In this document: piece after piece, positions 1 through 6,522 of the stretch
Position numbering within the stretch: position 1 is the first letter of the stretch
Layout of the letters: every line of letters begins with the position of its first letter
DNA from: an uncultured Collinsella sp.
GTDB lineage: Bacteria; Actinomycetota; Coriobacteriia; Coriobacteriales; Coriobacteriaceae
DNA length: 8,951 nt
Direction of reading: 5' to 3'
Assembly: GCA_900548565.1 (NCBI GenBank)
Contig: URKV01000075.1
Coordinates: forward strand, 1-8,951
Made by a program: the position numbers and the translations under genes
Notes under the pieces: generated by a model
What the model was told of the DNA's origin: nothing
Seen by the model: only the letters and a program-made list of their open reading frames with translations
Database searches by the model: none

Positions 1-48
1 CGAGATGCTCAGGAGTCTCGTGGGCTCGGAGATGTGTATAAGAGACAG
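1..48 (+). other. Illumina Nextera P7/N7xx adapter, not genomic
   Basis: Bases 1-6 (CGAGAT) match the end of the P7 flow-cell primer. Bases 7-14 (GCTCAGGA) sit where the 8-nt i7 index lies; the reverse complement TCCTGAGC is the index I know as Nextera N704. Bases 15-48 match the Nextera read-2 transposase adapter, whose last 19 bases (30-48) are the Tn5 mosaic end ending in AGAGACAG. This is library-construction sequence left on the contig end. It creates a false start codon at 34 and the adapter-encoded peptide MYKRQ in front of the first gene, and on the other strand the adapter-encoded tail CLLYTSPSPRDS. Genomic sequence begins at 49. Confidence 0.98.
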
Positions 49-1206
<1,158 letters not shown>

Positions 1207-1223
1207 AGTAGTTATTTAAGAAC

Positions 1224-1264
1224 GTCCCCAATGACTAGTCATTTTTTGTCTAGTCGTTGGGGAC
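1224..1264. terminator. Hairpin after gltD, possible terminator
   Basis: Arms 1224-1238 (GTCCCCAATGACTAG) and 1250-1264 (CTAGTCGTTGGGGAC) pair over 15 positions with one G-U. The 11-base loop holds a run of six T. It lies 18 bases after the gltD stop, where a terminator would be expected. No T-run follows the stem, so it is not a textbook intrinsic terminator. It also shares the GTCCCC/GGGGAC ends of other intergenic palindromes in this window and may be a member of that repeat family. Confidence 0.5.
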
Positions 1265-1547
1265 ACTCTTTGCGAGCGATTTGCTCGTTTGTCGACGTAC
1301 GGGTGTCCATTCGGCGTCTTCTTGAGCTGTGGTGCTCTGCTGTTTCTGTGGTGACCGGGGGCGCTTGGCTCAAAAGGGCGGGTTGGCCGTCTATGTTTAC
1401 CTGCGGTTTTGTTGCGGTGCGCATTTTCGGTCAAGCTTTTCGTCAAGTGTTTGGTCAGCATCTGGTTTGCAGCCGGAGGCCTATTTTGCCCGCGCTGGTC
1501 GTGGCTGCCCACCCTCCTCGTAAGCTCAAATTGAGGTCCATCAGTTT
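1265..1547. other. Intergenic stretch with no credible gene
   Basis: This stretch is richer in T than its neighbours. A small hairpin (CGAGC 1273-1277 with GCTCG 1283-1287) lies just after the larger hairpin. Open frames crossing it on both strands have no good ribosome binding site and no recognisable protein features. The promoter of the gene starting at 1560 is probably here, but I could not identify convincing -35 and -10 boxes. Confidence 0.5.
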
Positions 1548-1554
1548 GAGGAGG
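1548..1554 (+). promoter_or_regulatory. Ribosome binding site fixing a GTG start
   Basis: GAGGAGG lies five bases before GTG at 1560. The nearer ATG at 1555 opens a frame that stops after two codons (ATG CCG TGA), so the GTG is the real start of the 235-aa protein. Confidence 0.8.
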
Positions 1555-1559
1555 ATGCC

Positions 1560-2267
1560 GTGACTGACCAAGTTTTTGACCGAGCAGAGCTGGCTGAAGC
1601 CGTCGGCAACGATATTGCCGACATGGCTCACTTTTGGATGCTGCGGAAGTTTCAATTCCTGGAGTCGGCGCGCGAACAGTTCGAGATTATCGTCGATCCG
1701 TGGCTCAGCTATTGCGAGGAACCTTCTCAAAACGAAATCATGGCCTACAACATGGCATTTACCGATTGGCTGCTCTTCGAGCGCCCCTATCGCCATGGTA
1801 AGACGCTACTCGAGCTGTATGTTGACGAGCCGCCGGCATCACTTTCGCCTGCCTCGTTTAAGCGGCTCGAGCAGGTACGCGACACGCAGTATTTCTCACG
1901 CTTTGGCATTTTGGACAAGGATCCTGCGTCCGGCATGGTCGTGCTGAAGGACACGCACACCGATCATGGCTTTGATGTCTACGACCCGCATATCGTGCAA
2001 AAGGAGCATTGGAGCGACGGTGCGATTGCGGTGCGCCTCGCCTGCGTCGACGATGTCTGGCTGACGGCGGGGCAGCTCTACCTGTATGACATCGCGCGCC
2101 TGAGCGACACGGCGGTCGATGGGCCGGGTGCGGTGCATCCGGAGGACCTGCAGGACGGCTTCGACGCCTCGTGCATCAGCTTCTTTTTGCGCCTGGTCCG
2201 CGACATCATGGGCGCCCAGGGGCGCTACGTAAAGTCCCTCAACATCTACGAGCAGGAGTGGGAGTAA
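1560..2267 (+). CDS. Hypothetical protein, 235 aa, function unknown
   Basis: I do not recognise this as a named family. It starts at GTG with a strong GAGGAGG site and ends with TAA. No signal peptide or membrane segment is visible. It is acidic and rich in aromatic residues, so probably cytosolic. Residues around 60-150 run FTDWLLFERPYRHGKTLLELYV, then an LSPASFKRLEQVRDTQYFSRF stretch, then a beta-like part with V-x-L-K-D and an IAVRLACVDDVWLTAGQLYLYD segment. This layout recalls the N-terminal region of some proteins that end in a SEC-C metal-binding motif, but no cysteine-rich SEC-C tail is present, so the resemblance is tentative. It stands alone on the + strand: a 350-bp gap before it and the palindrome array after it argue against an operon with either neighbour. 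Confidence 0.8.
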   Translation: MTDQVFDRAELAEAVGNDIADMAHFWMLRKFQFLESAREQFEIIVDPWLSYCEEPSQNEIMAYNMAFTDWLLFERPYRHGKTLLELYVDEPPASLSPASFKRLEQVRDTQYFSRFGILDKDPASGMVVLKDTHTDHGFDVYDPHIVQKEHWSDGAIAVRLACVDDVWLTAGQLYLYDIARLSDTAVDGPGAVHPEDLQDGFDASCISFFLRLVRDIMGAQGRYVKSLNIYEQEWE

Positions 2268-2303
2268 GGGATGGGCTGTCGCAGCGCCGCCGCGTGTCTA
2301 TTT

Positions 2304-2600
2304 GTCTCGATCTGTAACGTTTAGGGACAAAAAACCGGTCTACCTGTTACAGATCGAGACGAATGCTTGGGCGCTGCTGATTTGTCTAAATCTGTAACGT
2401 TTAGGGCCCTGGAGAACGTCTAACTGTTACAGATCGAGACGTTTGGCACCTGGTTGGGGGAATGTCTCGATCTGTAACATCTACAGGCTAAAAGTCGACC
2501 TTGCTGTTACAGATTGAGACGGAAGGTTGGCGGCTGCCGAAAGATCTTGTTCTGTAACAACTAGAGGCTCAAAGACTGTCTTCCTGTTACAGATCAAGAC
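2304..2600. repeat. Array of four 57-bp palindromic elements at exact 80-bp period
   Basis: The units are 2304-2360, 2384-2440, 2464-2520 and 2544-2600. Each has a left arm near GTCTCGATCTGTAAC, a 27-base loop and a right arm near GTTACAGATCGAGAC. Units are separated by 23 bases, giving an 80-bp repeat period. Unit 1 arms are perfect. Unit 2 has two left-arm changes (GTCTAAAT). Unit 3 has one right-arm C to T, still pairing as G-U. Unit 4 has a compensated C-G to T-A pair plus two unpaired changes in the left arm. Loops are related but diverged: most begin with GTTTAG-like or CTAGAGG-like bases and end in CT. The array fills nearly all the space between the 235-aa gene and the nuclease-like gene and stops ten bases before the latter's ribosome binding site. 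No T-run follows the stems. Confidence 0.95.
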
Positions 2601-2610
2601 ATTTGTCAGC

Positions 2611-2615
2611 GGAGG
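2611..2615 (+). promoter_or_regulatory. Ribosome binding site of the nuclease-like gene
   Basis: GGAGG lies five bases before GTG at 2621 and eleven before the in-frame ATG at 2627. This spacing favours 2621. The TTG at 2603 lies upstream of this site and is unlikely to be used. Confidence 0.65.
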
Positions 2616-2620
2616 CAACG

Positions 2621-3697
2621 GTGACGATGGTCCATTTGTCTGACGTGGTGGTGATGAAAGTGTCTAATACCGTTCTCAAACACAAACATGCGACTCGCAA
2701 CACGTTGGCGCGGAATAGGATGCTCGCGCGGCTCACGGAGACGGCCAAGCAAGGTGCGCTGCTTGCAACGCATGACAATACCGAGCTCATGTGGCTGCGA
2801 CGCCATGTTGGAACCGACGATATCGCGGAGCCCGAGCCGTACCTGTTCTGTTTTCAGCATGATTGGGATGCATTGACGCCGGCGGAGCGAGCGCTGAGGA
2901 CTATCAAAGGGCTTGCGGAATTTCATCCCGATTGGGCGTTTTGGGGTTATGACGCGGCACTTTTGTGGGGTCTGGAGGTGCCGAATGACCTGCTCGGGTC
3001 GCGTTTTCTTGTTAAGACGGGTTGTTCGGTGACGTTGAGCAGCGGGTGCAGGTTGTTGCGTCCACAGATGGCGGGTGCGCTTGAGCGCGTCGACGGCGTG
3101 CGAGTGACGCCGTTTTGGCGCACGGTGGAGGATTGTCTGCTGCGTGCGCCGTTTTCCTACGGGTTGGCGATTGCCGATTCTGCACTGCGGGCGAAAGGCG
3201 TATCACGTTGGGATTTGTGCGAGCGCCTCCGCGCCGACTGCGAGGGCAGGCGAGGGTATCGCAGGGCACAGGTGATTGCGTCGTATGCGGACGGGCTGTC
3301 CGAAAACGGCGGCGAGTCTCGGTTCCGAGCGTTCTTTATTGCGTACGGCTTTCCGGTTCCGGAGCTGCAGGTGGAGTTTCGCGATCCGCTCGATTCGAGC
3401 CAGGTGTTTCGGGTTGATTATTTCTGGAGGCTCGAGGATGGGACATGTGTCATCGGCGAGCTCGACGGGAAGGGAAAGCATACCCTGCAGGATGGTGGGG
3501 ATCGGGGGTCGGTCGACCCATTCGTGGCAGAACGTCAGCGAGAGTCTCATCTGACGATGCTCGGGCACAAGGTGCTTCGGTTTACGTTCGATGAACTCAA
3601 GAACCCGGGGAAGCTGGCTGAAAAGATGAGACTGGCGGGAATTCAACAGCGGGCCGATCTGGCTGAGGAATGGAGACGCCAGTGGTATGGGCGCTGA
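2621..3697 (+). CDS. AbiEi-like region fused to a PD-(D/E)XK (DUF559/Vsr-like) nuclease-type domain
   Basis: The protein is 358 residues from the GTG at 2621. The middle part has the layout of AbiEi-family antitoxin proteins: AFWGYDAALLWGLEVP (about residues 106-121) sits where that family has its SH-x-SAA-x-x-HG segment, and VTPFWRTVED contains the R167-T-V-x-D171 motif that precedes ALRAKG. The C-terminal third matches the DUF559/Vsr-like endonuclease fold: E232 in GGESRFR, D266 in FRVDYFW, E280-L-D282-G-K284, then an RQRESHLTMLGHKVLRFTFDEL segment. D266, E280 and K284 fit the D-(D/E)-X-K metal site, so catalysis is plausible. No signal peptide or membrane segment is visible. The gene is flanked on both sides by the same palindromic elements. 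Compared with the amidohydrolase gene it uses noticeably more TTG, TTT and GTT codons, which could mean transfer. No AbiEii-type toxin gene is adjacent. The domain calls are fairly sure; the biological role (defence, DNA repair or mobile-element function) is unknown. Confidence 0.8.
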   Translation: MTMVHLSDVVVMKVSNTVLKHKHATRNTLARNRMLARLTETAKQGALLATHDNTELMWLRRHVGTDDIAEPEPYLFCFQHDWDALTPAERALRTIKGLAEFHPDWAFWGYDAALLWGLEVPNDLLGSRFLVKTGCSVTLSSGCRLLRPQMAGALERVDGVRVTPFWRTVEDCLLRAPFSYGLAIADSALRAKGVSRWDLCERLRADCEGRRGYRRAQVIASYADGLSENGGESRFRAFFIAYGFPVPELQVEFRDPLDSSQVFRVDYFWRLEDGTCVIGELDGKGKHTLQDGGDRGSVDPFVAERQRESHLTMLGHKVLRFTFDELKNPGKLAEKMRLAGIQQRADLAEEWRRQWYGR

Positions 3698-3705
3698 GAG
3701 GTTTT

Positions 3706-3843
3706 GTCTCGATCTGTAACGTTTAGAAGTTGTTTGAGTTCGTAATTGTTACAGATCGAGACAAACCGGTGAAACGTCGACCGAATGTCTCGATCTGTAA
3801 CATCAAGGGGCCCAATAACCCTGTACCTGTTACAGATCGAGAC
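3706..3843. repeat. Two further 57-bp palindromic elements downstream of the nuclease-like gene
   Basis: Units are 3706-3762 and 3787-3843, 81 bp apart start to start, with the same 15-base arms (GTCTCGATCTGTAAC / GTTACAGATCGAGAC) and the same 27-base loop length as the upstream array. All four arms are perfect. The stems extend differently: unit 5 by TTT/AAA (18 bp, 3703-3720 with 3748-3765) and unit 6 by GAAT/ATTC (19 bp, 3783-3801 with 3829-3847). The first unit starts eight bases after the nuclease-like stop codon. Confidence 0.95.
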
Positions 3844-3980
3844 ATTCCCCTGATGTTGCTGGGGTGGGGCTGCAACGTATTCCGTCCCCCCACATCCCCT
3901 CTTCCCTCCGTTAACCGATATGTCCGCAGCAATCCTGCCGCGCTGGACAATAATGGACAGGTGTTCAAGTTTTCTGAGGG
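3844..3980. other. Leader of the amidohydrolase gene with an imperfect G/C hairpin
   Basis: GTGGGG (3864-3869) pairs with CCCCAC (3888-3893), and the flanking GGG/CCC extend it across a two-base bulge, with an 18-base loop. No T-run follows. A promoter for the amidohydrolase is expected here; I saw no clear -35/-10 pair. Although the amidohydrolase frame stays open back through this region and through the palindromes, it has no family features there. Confidence 0.4.
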
Positions 3981-3987
3981 GGAGGAG
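3981..3987 (+). promoter_or_regulatory. Ribosome binding site fixing the amidohydrolase start
   Basis: GGAGGAG lies six bases before ATG at 3994. It decides this start over the ATG at 3730, which lies inside palindrome unit 5 and has no such site. Confidence 0.8.
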
Positions 3988-3993
3988 CTCGAT

Positions 3994-5364
3994 ATGGCGT
4001 CTGCCGATCGTTCTACGTTGTTTATCAATGCGACCGTCCTGGATGGTTCGGAACATATGGAGCCGCAGCCCGACATGGCCGTGGTCGTTGAGCGCGGTGT
4101 CATCACGTGGATGGGGCCGAGTGCTGTGGCTCAGGCGCCTGCAGGTGCCGAGGTCATCGATCTGGCAGGGGCGTATCTCATGCCAGGCCTCATCAATATG
4201 CATGTGCATCTGTGCGGTTCGGGCAAGCCGGTTTCGGCGGGCGATGCGGGCGCGCTGATGAAGAAGCTCGATAATCCCGTGGGGCGCGCCATCGTGCGCC
4301 ATATTCTTAAGGGCAGCGCCCAACAACAACTGGCAAGCGGCGTGACCACGGTGCGCGGCGCGGGCGACCCACTGTTTGCCGACATCGCCGTTCGTAATGC
4401 TATCGATGCCGGCAAGTATCAAGGTCCTCGCCTAGTGGCGCCGGGAACGGGCGTCACGGTGCCGGGCGGCCATGGTGCTGGCTTGTTCGCCCAGGTGGCT
4501 AACAGTCCCGCCGAGGCGGCCGAGCAGGTGCGCGACCTGTATGCGCGCGGTGCCGACGTCATCAAGCTGTTCGTGACGGGCGGCGTGTTCGACGCTACCG
4601 AGGTGGGCGAGCCGGGTGTGCTGCGTATGCCGGTCGAGGTTGCCGCGGCGGCGTGCAAGGCGGCGCACGAGGTGGGCCTGCCGGTTATGGCCCATGTCGA
4701 GAGCACCGAAGGCGTGAAGGCCGCGCTTGAGGCCGGCGTCGATACGATCGAGCACGGCGCTCCGTTGACGCCCGAGATCATGGAACTGTACCGTGGCGCC
4801 GCGGGCACGCAGCTCGAGGGGCGTGCGCCCAGCGTTACCTGCACTATCAGCCCGGCGCTGCCGTTTGTATTGCTCGACCCGAAAAAGACCCATTCGACCG
4901 ATACGCAAAAGAAGAACGGCGATATCGTGTGCTCGGGCATTATCGAGAGCGCTCGTGCCGCATTGGATGCCGGCGTTAAGGTGGGCCTGGGCACGGACTC
5001 GAGTTGCCCGTTCGTGACGCAGTACGACATGTGGCGTGAGGTGGCCTATTTTGCCAAGTATGTCGACGTGAGCAACGCCTTCGCACTGCATACGGCTACG
5101 CAGGTCAATGCCGAGCTGCTGGGGCTGGGCGGCGAGACCGGCACGATCGAGTGCGGCAAGGCAGCCGATATCCTGGTGACGCGCAAGAATCCTCTGGATG
5201 ATCTGTGTGCCCTGCGTGAGCCGACGCACGTGATGTGCCGTGGTGATCTGGTGCGCAAACTCAAGGTGAAGCGTATTCCCGAGGTGGACGCCGAGCTCGA
5301 CGCGATTATGGCCATGCCTGCCGAAGCGCTTGCCGAGGAGCTGGCCCGCGACGGTGTGGCGTAG
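3994..5364 (+). CDS. Metal-dependent amidohydrolase (imidazolonepropionase / prolidase-like)
   Basis: A 456-residue cytosolic hydrolase of the amidohydrolase superfamily. The N-terminal beta part (about 8-60) is followed by the TIM-barrel signature GAYLMPGLINMHVHL with metal ligands H70 and H72. K191 in VIKLFVTGG is placed as the carboxylated lysine that bridges two metals. H234 (MAHVES), H254 (IEHGAP) and D335 (GLGTDSS) complete the site, so all expected ligands are present. The C-terminus (about 365-425) returns to the beta sandwich, with G-x-I-x-x-GKAADILV. Close members include Xaa-Pro/Xaa-Arg dipeptidase-like enzymes and imidazolonepropionase-like proteins, so a peptide or cyclic amide substrate is likely, but the exact substrate cannot be read from sequence. 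No hut genes are nearby, which argues against a histidine-degradation role. The length is normal and the gene is followed by a strong terminator, so it appears monocistronic. Confidence 0.88.
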   Translation: MASADRSTLFINATVLDGSEHMEPQPDMAVVVERGVITWMGPSAVAQAPAGAEVIDLAGAYLMPGLINMHVHLCGSGKPVSAGDAGALMKKLDNPVGRAIVRHILKGSAQQQLASGVTTVRGAGDPLFADIAVRNAIDAGKYQGPRLVAPGTGVTVPGGHGAGLFAQVANSPAEAAEQVRDLYARGADVIKLFVTGGVFDATEVGEPGVLRMPVEVAAAACKAAHEVGLPVMAHVESTEGVKAALEAGVDTIEHGAPLTPEIMELYRGAAGTQLEGRAPSVTCTISPALPFVLLDPKKTHSTDTQKKNGDIVCSGIIESARAALDAGVKVGLGTDSSCPFVTQYDMWREVAYFAKYVDVSNAFALHTATQVNAELLGLGGETGTIECGKAADILVTRKNPLDDLCALREPTHVMCRGDLVRKLKVKRIPEVDAELDAIMAMPAEALAEELARDGVA

Positions 5365-5397
5365 ACGAGACAAAGGGACAGCTCCGTTGTCGCATAC

Positions 5398-5435
5398 AAA
5401 AAGCCGAGGTCTCAACACGGGGCCTCGGCTTTTTT
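5398..5435. terminator. Bidirectional intrinsic terminator between convergent genes
   Basis: AAAAAGCCGAGG pairs with CCTCGGCTTTTTT across the loop. GCCGAGG (5403-5409) and CCTCGGC (5423-5429) form the core stem, extended by T-G and C-G pairs at the loop side. There is a T-run at the + end and an A-run at the start, so it serves the amidohydrolase on + and the zinc-ribbon gene on -. Confidence 0.93.
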
Positions 5436-5454
5436 CGAACAAATACTTAAGACT

Positions 5455-5482
5455 GGGACAAACAAACCTGATTAATTGTCCC
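5455..5482. repeat. Short GGGACAA/TTGTCCC inverted repeat
   Basis: The arms 5455-5461 and 5476-5482 are perfect 7-bp complements around a 14-base loop. It lies just before the 3' end of the - strand zinc-ribbon gene. It shares its GGGACA ends with the elements at 1224-1264 and 6023-6069. Confidence 0.6.
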
Positions 5483-5493
5483 GCGTGCGGCGG

Positions 5494-5967
5494 CTAGGAG
5501 CGCGTTTCCATCTTGGCGTGGCACTTGGGGCAGGTGACGCGGATCTTGCCCTTGCCCTTGGGGACGGAGAGCATCTGGCCGCAGTTGGGGCACTTGAGGT
5601 ATGCCGTGGTCTTGCGGCCCTTCCACATCTTCTTGGCTGTGCGCTTGGCACGTTCAAAGTCTTCCTTGCTAGTACCGGCTGCGCGCGAGGCGTTGGCCGC
5701 TGCAGCTCCGCCGCCCAAGCTAGCTACAAACTTGCCCAAGCCGGGTACGTTTGCAGTCGCGGCGACAAAGGCCTCGTTCTCCTTGTGACGTGCGTCGATA
5801 TTTTTGGACAGGCCGCGCAGCACGCCAATCACGATTACGGCGATGGCAATCCAGCTGAGCCACTGGATGCGGGCTATCGATCCGATCATCGCGATGACGA
5901 TGCCGGCAAAACCCATCACGATGGTGAGTTCATCGGCACCATTGCGACCCTTCATAAAGTCATTCAT
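5494..5967 (-). CDS. Small membrane protein with C-terminal zinc ribbon
   Basis: The 157-residue protein begins at ATG 5965-5967; GAAAGG (5976-5981) lies eight bases upstream of it. An in-frame ATG at 5997 would add ten residues but lacks a clear binding site. Two hydrophobic segments (about 14-30 and 36-51) form a helical hairpin, followed by a basic stretch, an Ala/Gly-rich linker (about 83-98) and a lysine/arginine-rich segment (about 105-120). C126-P-N-C129 and C146-P-K-C149 form a zinc ribbon typical of proteins that carry a C4 zinc finger. The likely layout is two membrane helices with a cytosolic zinc-ribbon tail. Such tails occur in many unrelated small actinobacterial proteins, so no function is assigned. 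A TATAAA at 6001-6006 on the - strand could be a -10 box, but no good -35 was found. Confidence 0.82.
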   Translation of the reverse strand: MNDFMKGRNGADELTIVMGFAGIVIAMIGSIARIQWLSWIAIAVIVIGVLRGLSKNIDARHKENEAFVAATANVPGLGKFVASLGGGAAAANASRAAGTSKEDFERAKRTAKKMWKGRKTTAYLKCPNCGQMLSVPKGKGKIRVTCPKCHAKMETRS

Positions 5968-6022
5968 GCAAATTGCCTTTCGTTCGATATGCTGCACGCC
6001 TTTATACCCGATTTAGAGCAAG

Positions 6023-6069
6023 GGGGACAGGTTAATCTGCACCAATGTGGTGCAAACGTACCTGTCCCC
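6023..6069. repeat. Two-part palindrome with GGGGACAGGT ends and TGCACCA core
   Basis: The outer arms GGGGACAGGT (6023-6032) and ACCTGTCCCC (6060-6069) are perfect. Inner arms TGCACCA (6038-6044) and TGGTGCA (6048-6054) close a three-base loop, with a symmetric 5x5 internal loop between the two stems. It lies between csoR and the zinc-ribbon gene, both on the - strand. It could end csoR transcription, but no T-run follows in either direction, so a dispersed repeat element is at least as likely. Confidence 0.8.
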
Positions 6070-6096
6070 GATACACCAAGATGGCGCAAAGCAGTC

Positions 6097-6114
6097 TGTC
6101 CCCAATGTCCCCAA
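6097..6114. repeat. Tandem TGTCCCCAA direct repeat abutting the csoR stop
   Basis: TGTCCCCAA occurs twice without a gap (6097-6105 and 6106-6114), ending at the base before the csoR stop codon (6115-6117 on the - strand). The unit contains the GTCCCC motif shared with the palindromes at 1224-1264 and 6023-6069, so it may be a decayed copy of that family. Confidence 0.7.
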
Positions 6115-6387
6115 TTACTTGGAGAGCTTGTCGACGACGCGTTCGATTTCGGCGAGCTTGGCGGCTTTGAGGTCTTCGTCGCCCGATTCGATTGCCGAAG
6201 TCACGCAGCCCTCGATATGCGCCTTGAGCACGTCGGCGTTAATGCGCGCGAGGAGCGCCTGTGTGGCCATGAGCTGCGTGGAAATATCGACGCAGTAGCG
6301 GTCCTCCTCGACCATCCGCAAGATGCCGTCGATCTGGCCGCGTGCCGTCTTGAGCATGCGGGTCACCGATTTGTGGTCTGCCATCAT
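6115..6387 (-). CDS. csoR: CsoR-type copper-sensing transcriptional repressor
   Basis: A 90-residue all-helical DNA-binding regulator of the CsoR/RcnR/FrmR family. In known CsoR proteins, Cu(I) binding releases the operator and switches on copper export. The sequence runs from MMADHKSVTRMLKTARGQIDG to the VVDKLSK end. The Cu(I) ligand set C-H-C is present: C32 (after Y31), H57 and C61 in the H-x3-C arrangement. This favours copper over the nickel/cobalt (RcnR) or formaldehyde (FrmR) members. GAGGA (6394-6398) precedes two adjacent ATG codons; 6387 is six bases away and 6384 nine bases away, so the start is uncertain by one residue. It is the last gene of the copA-copZ-csoR run, which fits the copper assignment and suggests autoregulation if the genes share a transcript. 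Confidence 0.92.
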   Translation of the reverse strand: MMADHKSVTRMLKTARGQIDGILRMVEEDRYCVDISTQLMATQALLARINADVLKAHIEGCVTSAIESGDEDLKAAKLAEIERVVDKLSK

Positions 6388-6429
6388 GGCGGGTCCTCGT
6401 TTCTGGTCGATCTTCCGGTTGCCCCCGTC

Positions 6430-6496
6430 AGTTGCGGTGAAATACGGACTGTTTAAAGGCCTAGGGCGGCTCAACAGTCCGTATTTCACCGCAACT
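6430..6496. repeat. Perfect 24-bp inverted repeat between copZ and csoR
   Basis: Positions 6430-6453 and 6473-6496 are exact reverse complements over 24 bases, with a 19-base loop that contains AGGCCT. The left arm starts AGTTGCGGTG and the right arm ends CACCGCAACT. It occupies half of the 135-bp gap between two - strand genes. No T-run follows the stem, so it is not a classic terminator. It may be a dispersed palindromic element or a processing/attenuation structure that separates csoR from copZ expression. Confidence 0.95.
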
Positions 6497-6522
6497 TCTG
6501 AGGATTGAGTAGGCGGCGTCTG

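Noticed and set aside
34..48. ATG start for the first gene
   Set aside because: The ATG and the next codons are Nextera adapter sequence.
1231..1563. 110-aa + strand frame between gltD and the 235-aa gene
   Set aside because: It starts inside a hairpin, has no binding site, shows no protein-like pattern and overlaps the ribosome binding site of the next gene.
2304..2600. Stack of intrinsic terminators after the 235-aa gene
   Set aside because: Stems are not followed by T-runs in either direction and are only moderately GC-rich, with 27-base loops; four in a row would be excessive.
2304..3843. CRISPR array
   Set aside because: The regular spacing is CRISPR-like, but the repeated arms alternate in orientation, each unit is a palindrome with a related 27-base loop, the between-unit sequences resemble each other, and no cas gene is present.
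3730..3993. 88-residue N-terminal extension of the amidohydrolase from ATG 3730
   Set aside because: It runs through both palindromes (arms read VTDRD and VSICN), has no ribosome binding site, and lacks family features. ATG 3994 has GGAGGAG six bases upstream.
5476..6456. 326-aa + strand frame opposite the zinc-ribbon gene and csoR
   Set aside because: It is a shadow of two well-supported - strand genes and crosses intergenic palindromes; no family features are visible.
6454..6472. CsoR operator in the loop of the 24-bp inverted repeat (AGGCCTAGGG)
   Set aside because: Known CsoR sites are G/C-tract pseudo-palindromes near promoters. This short match lies in a hairpin loop with no promoter visible beside it.
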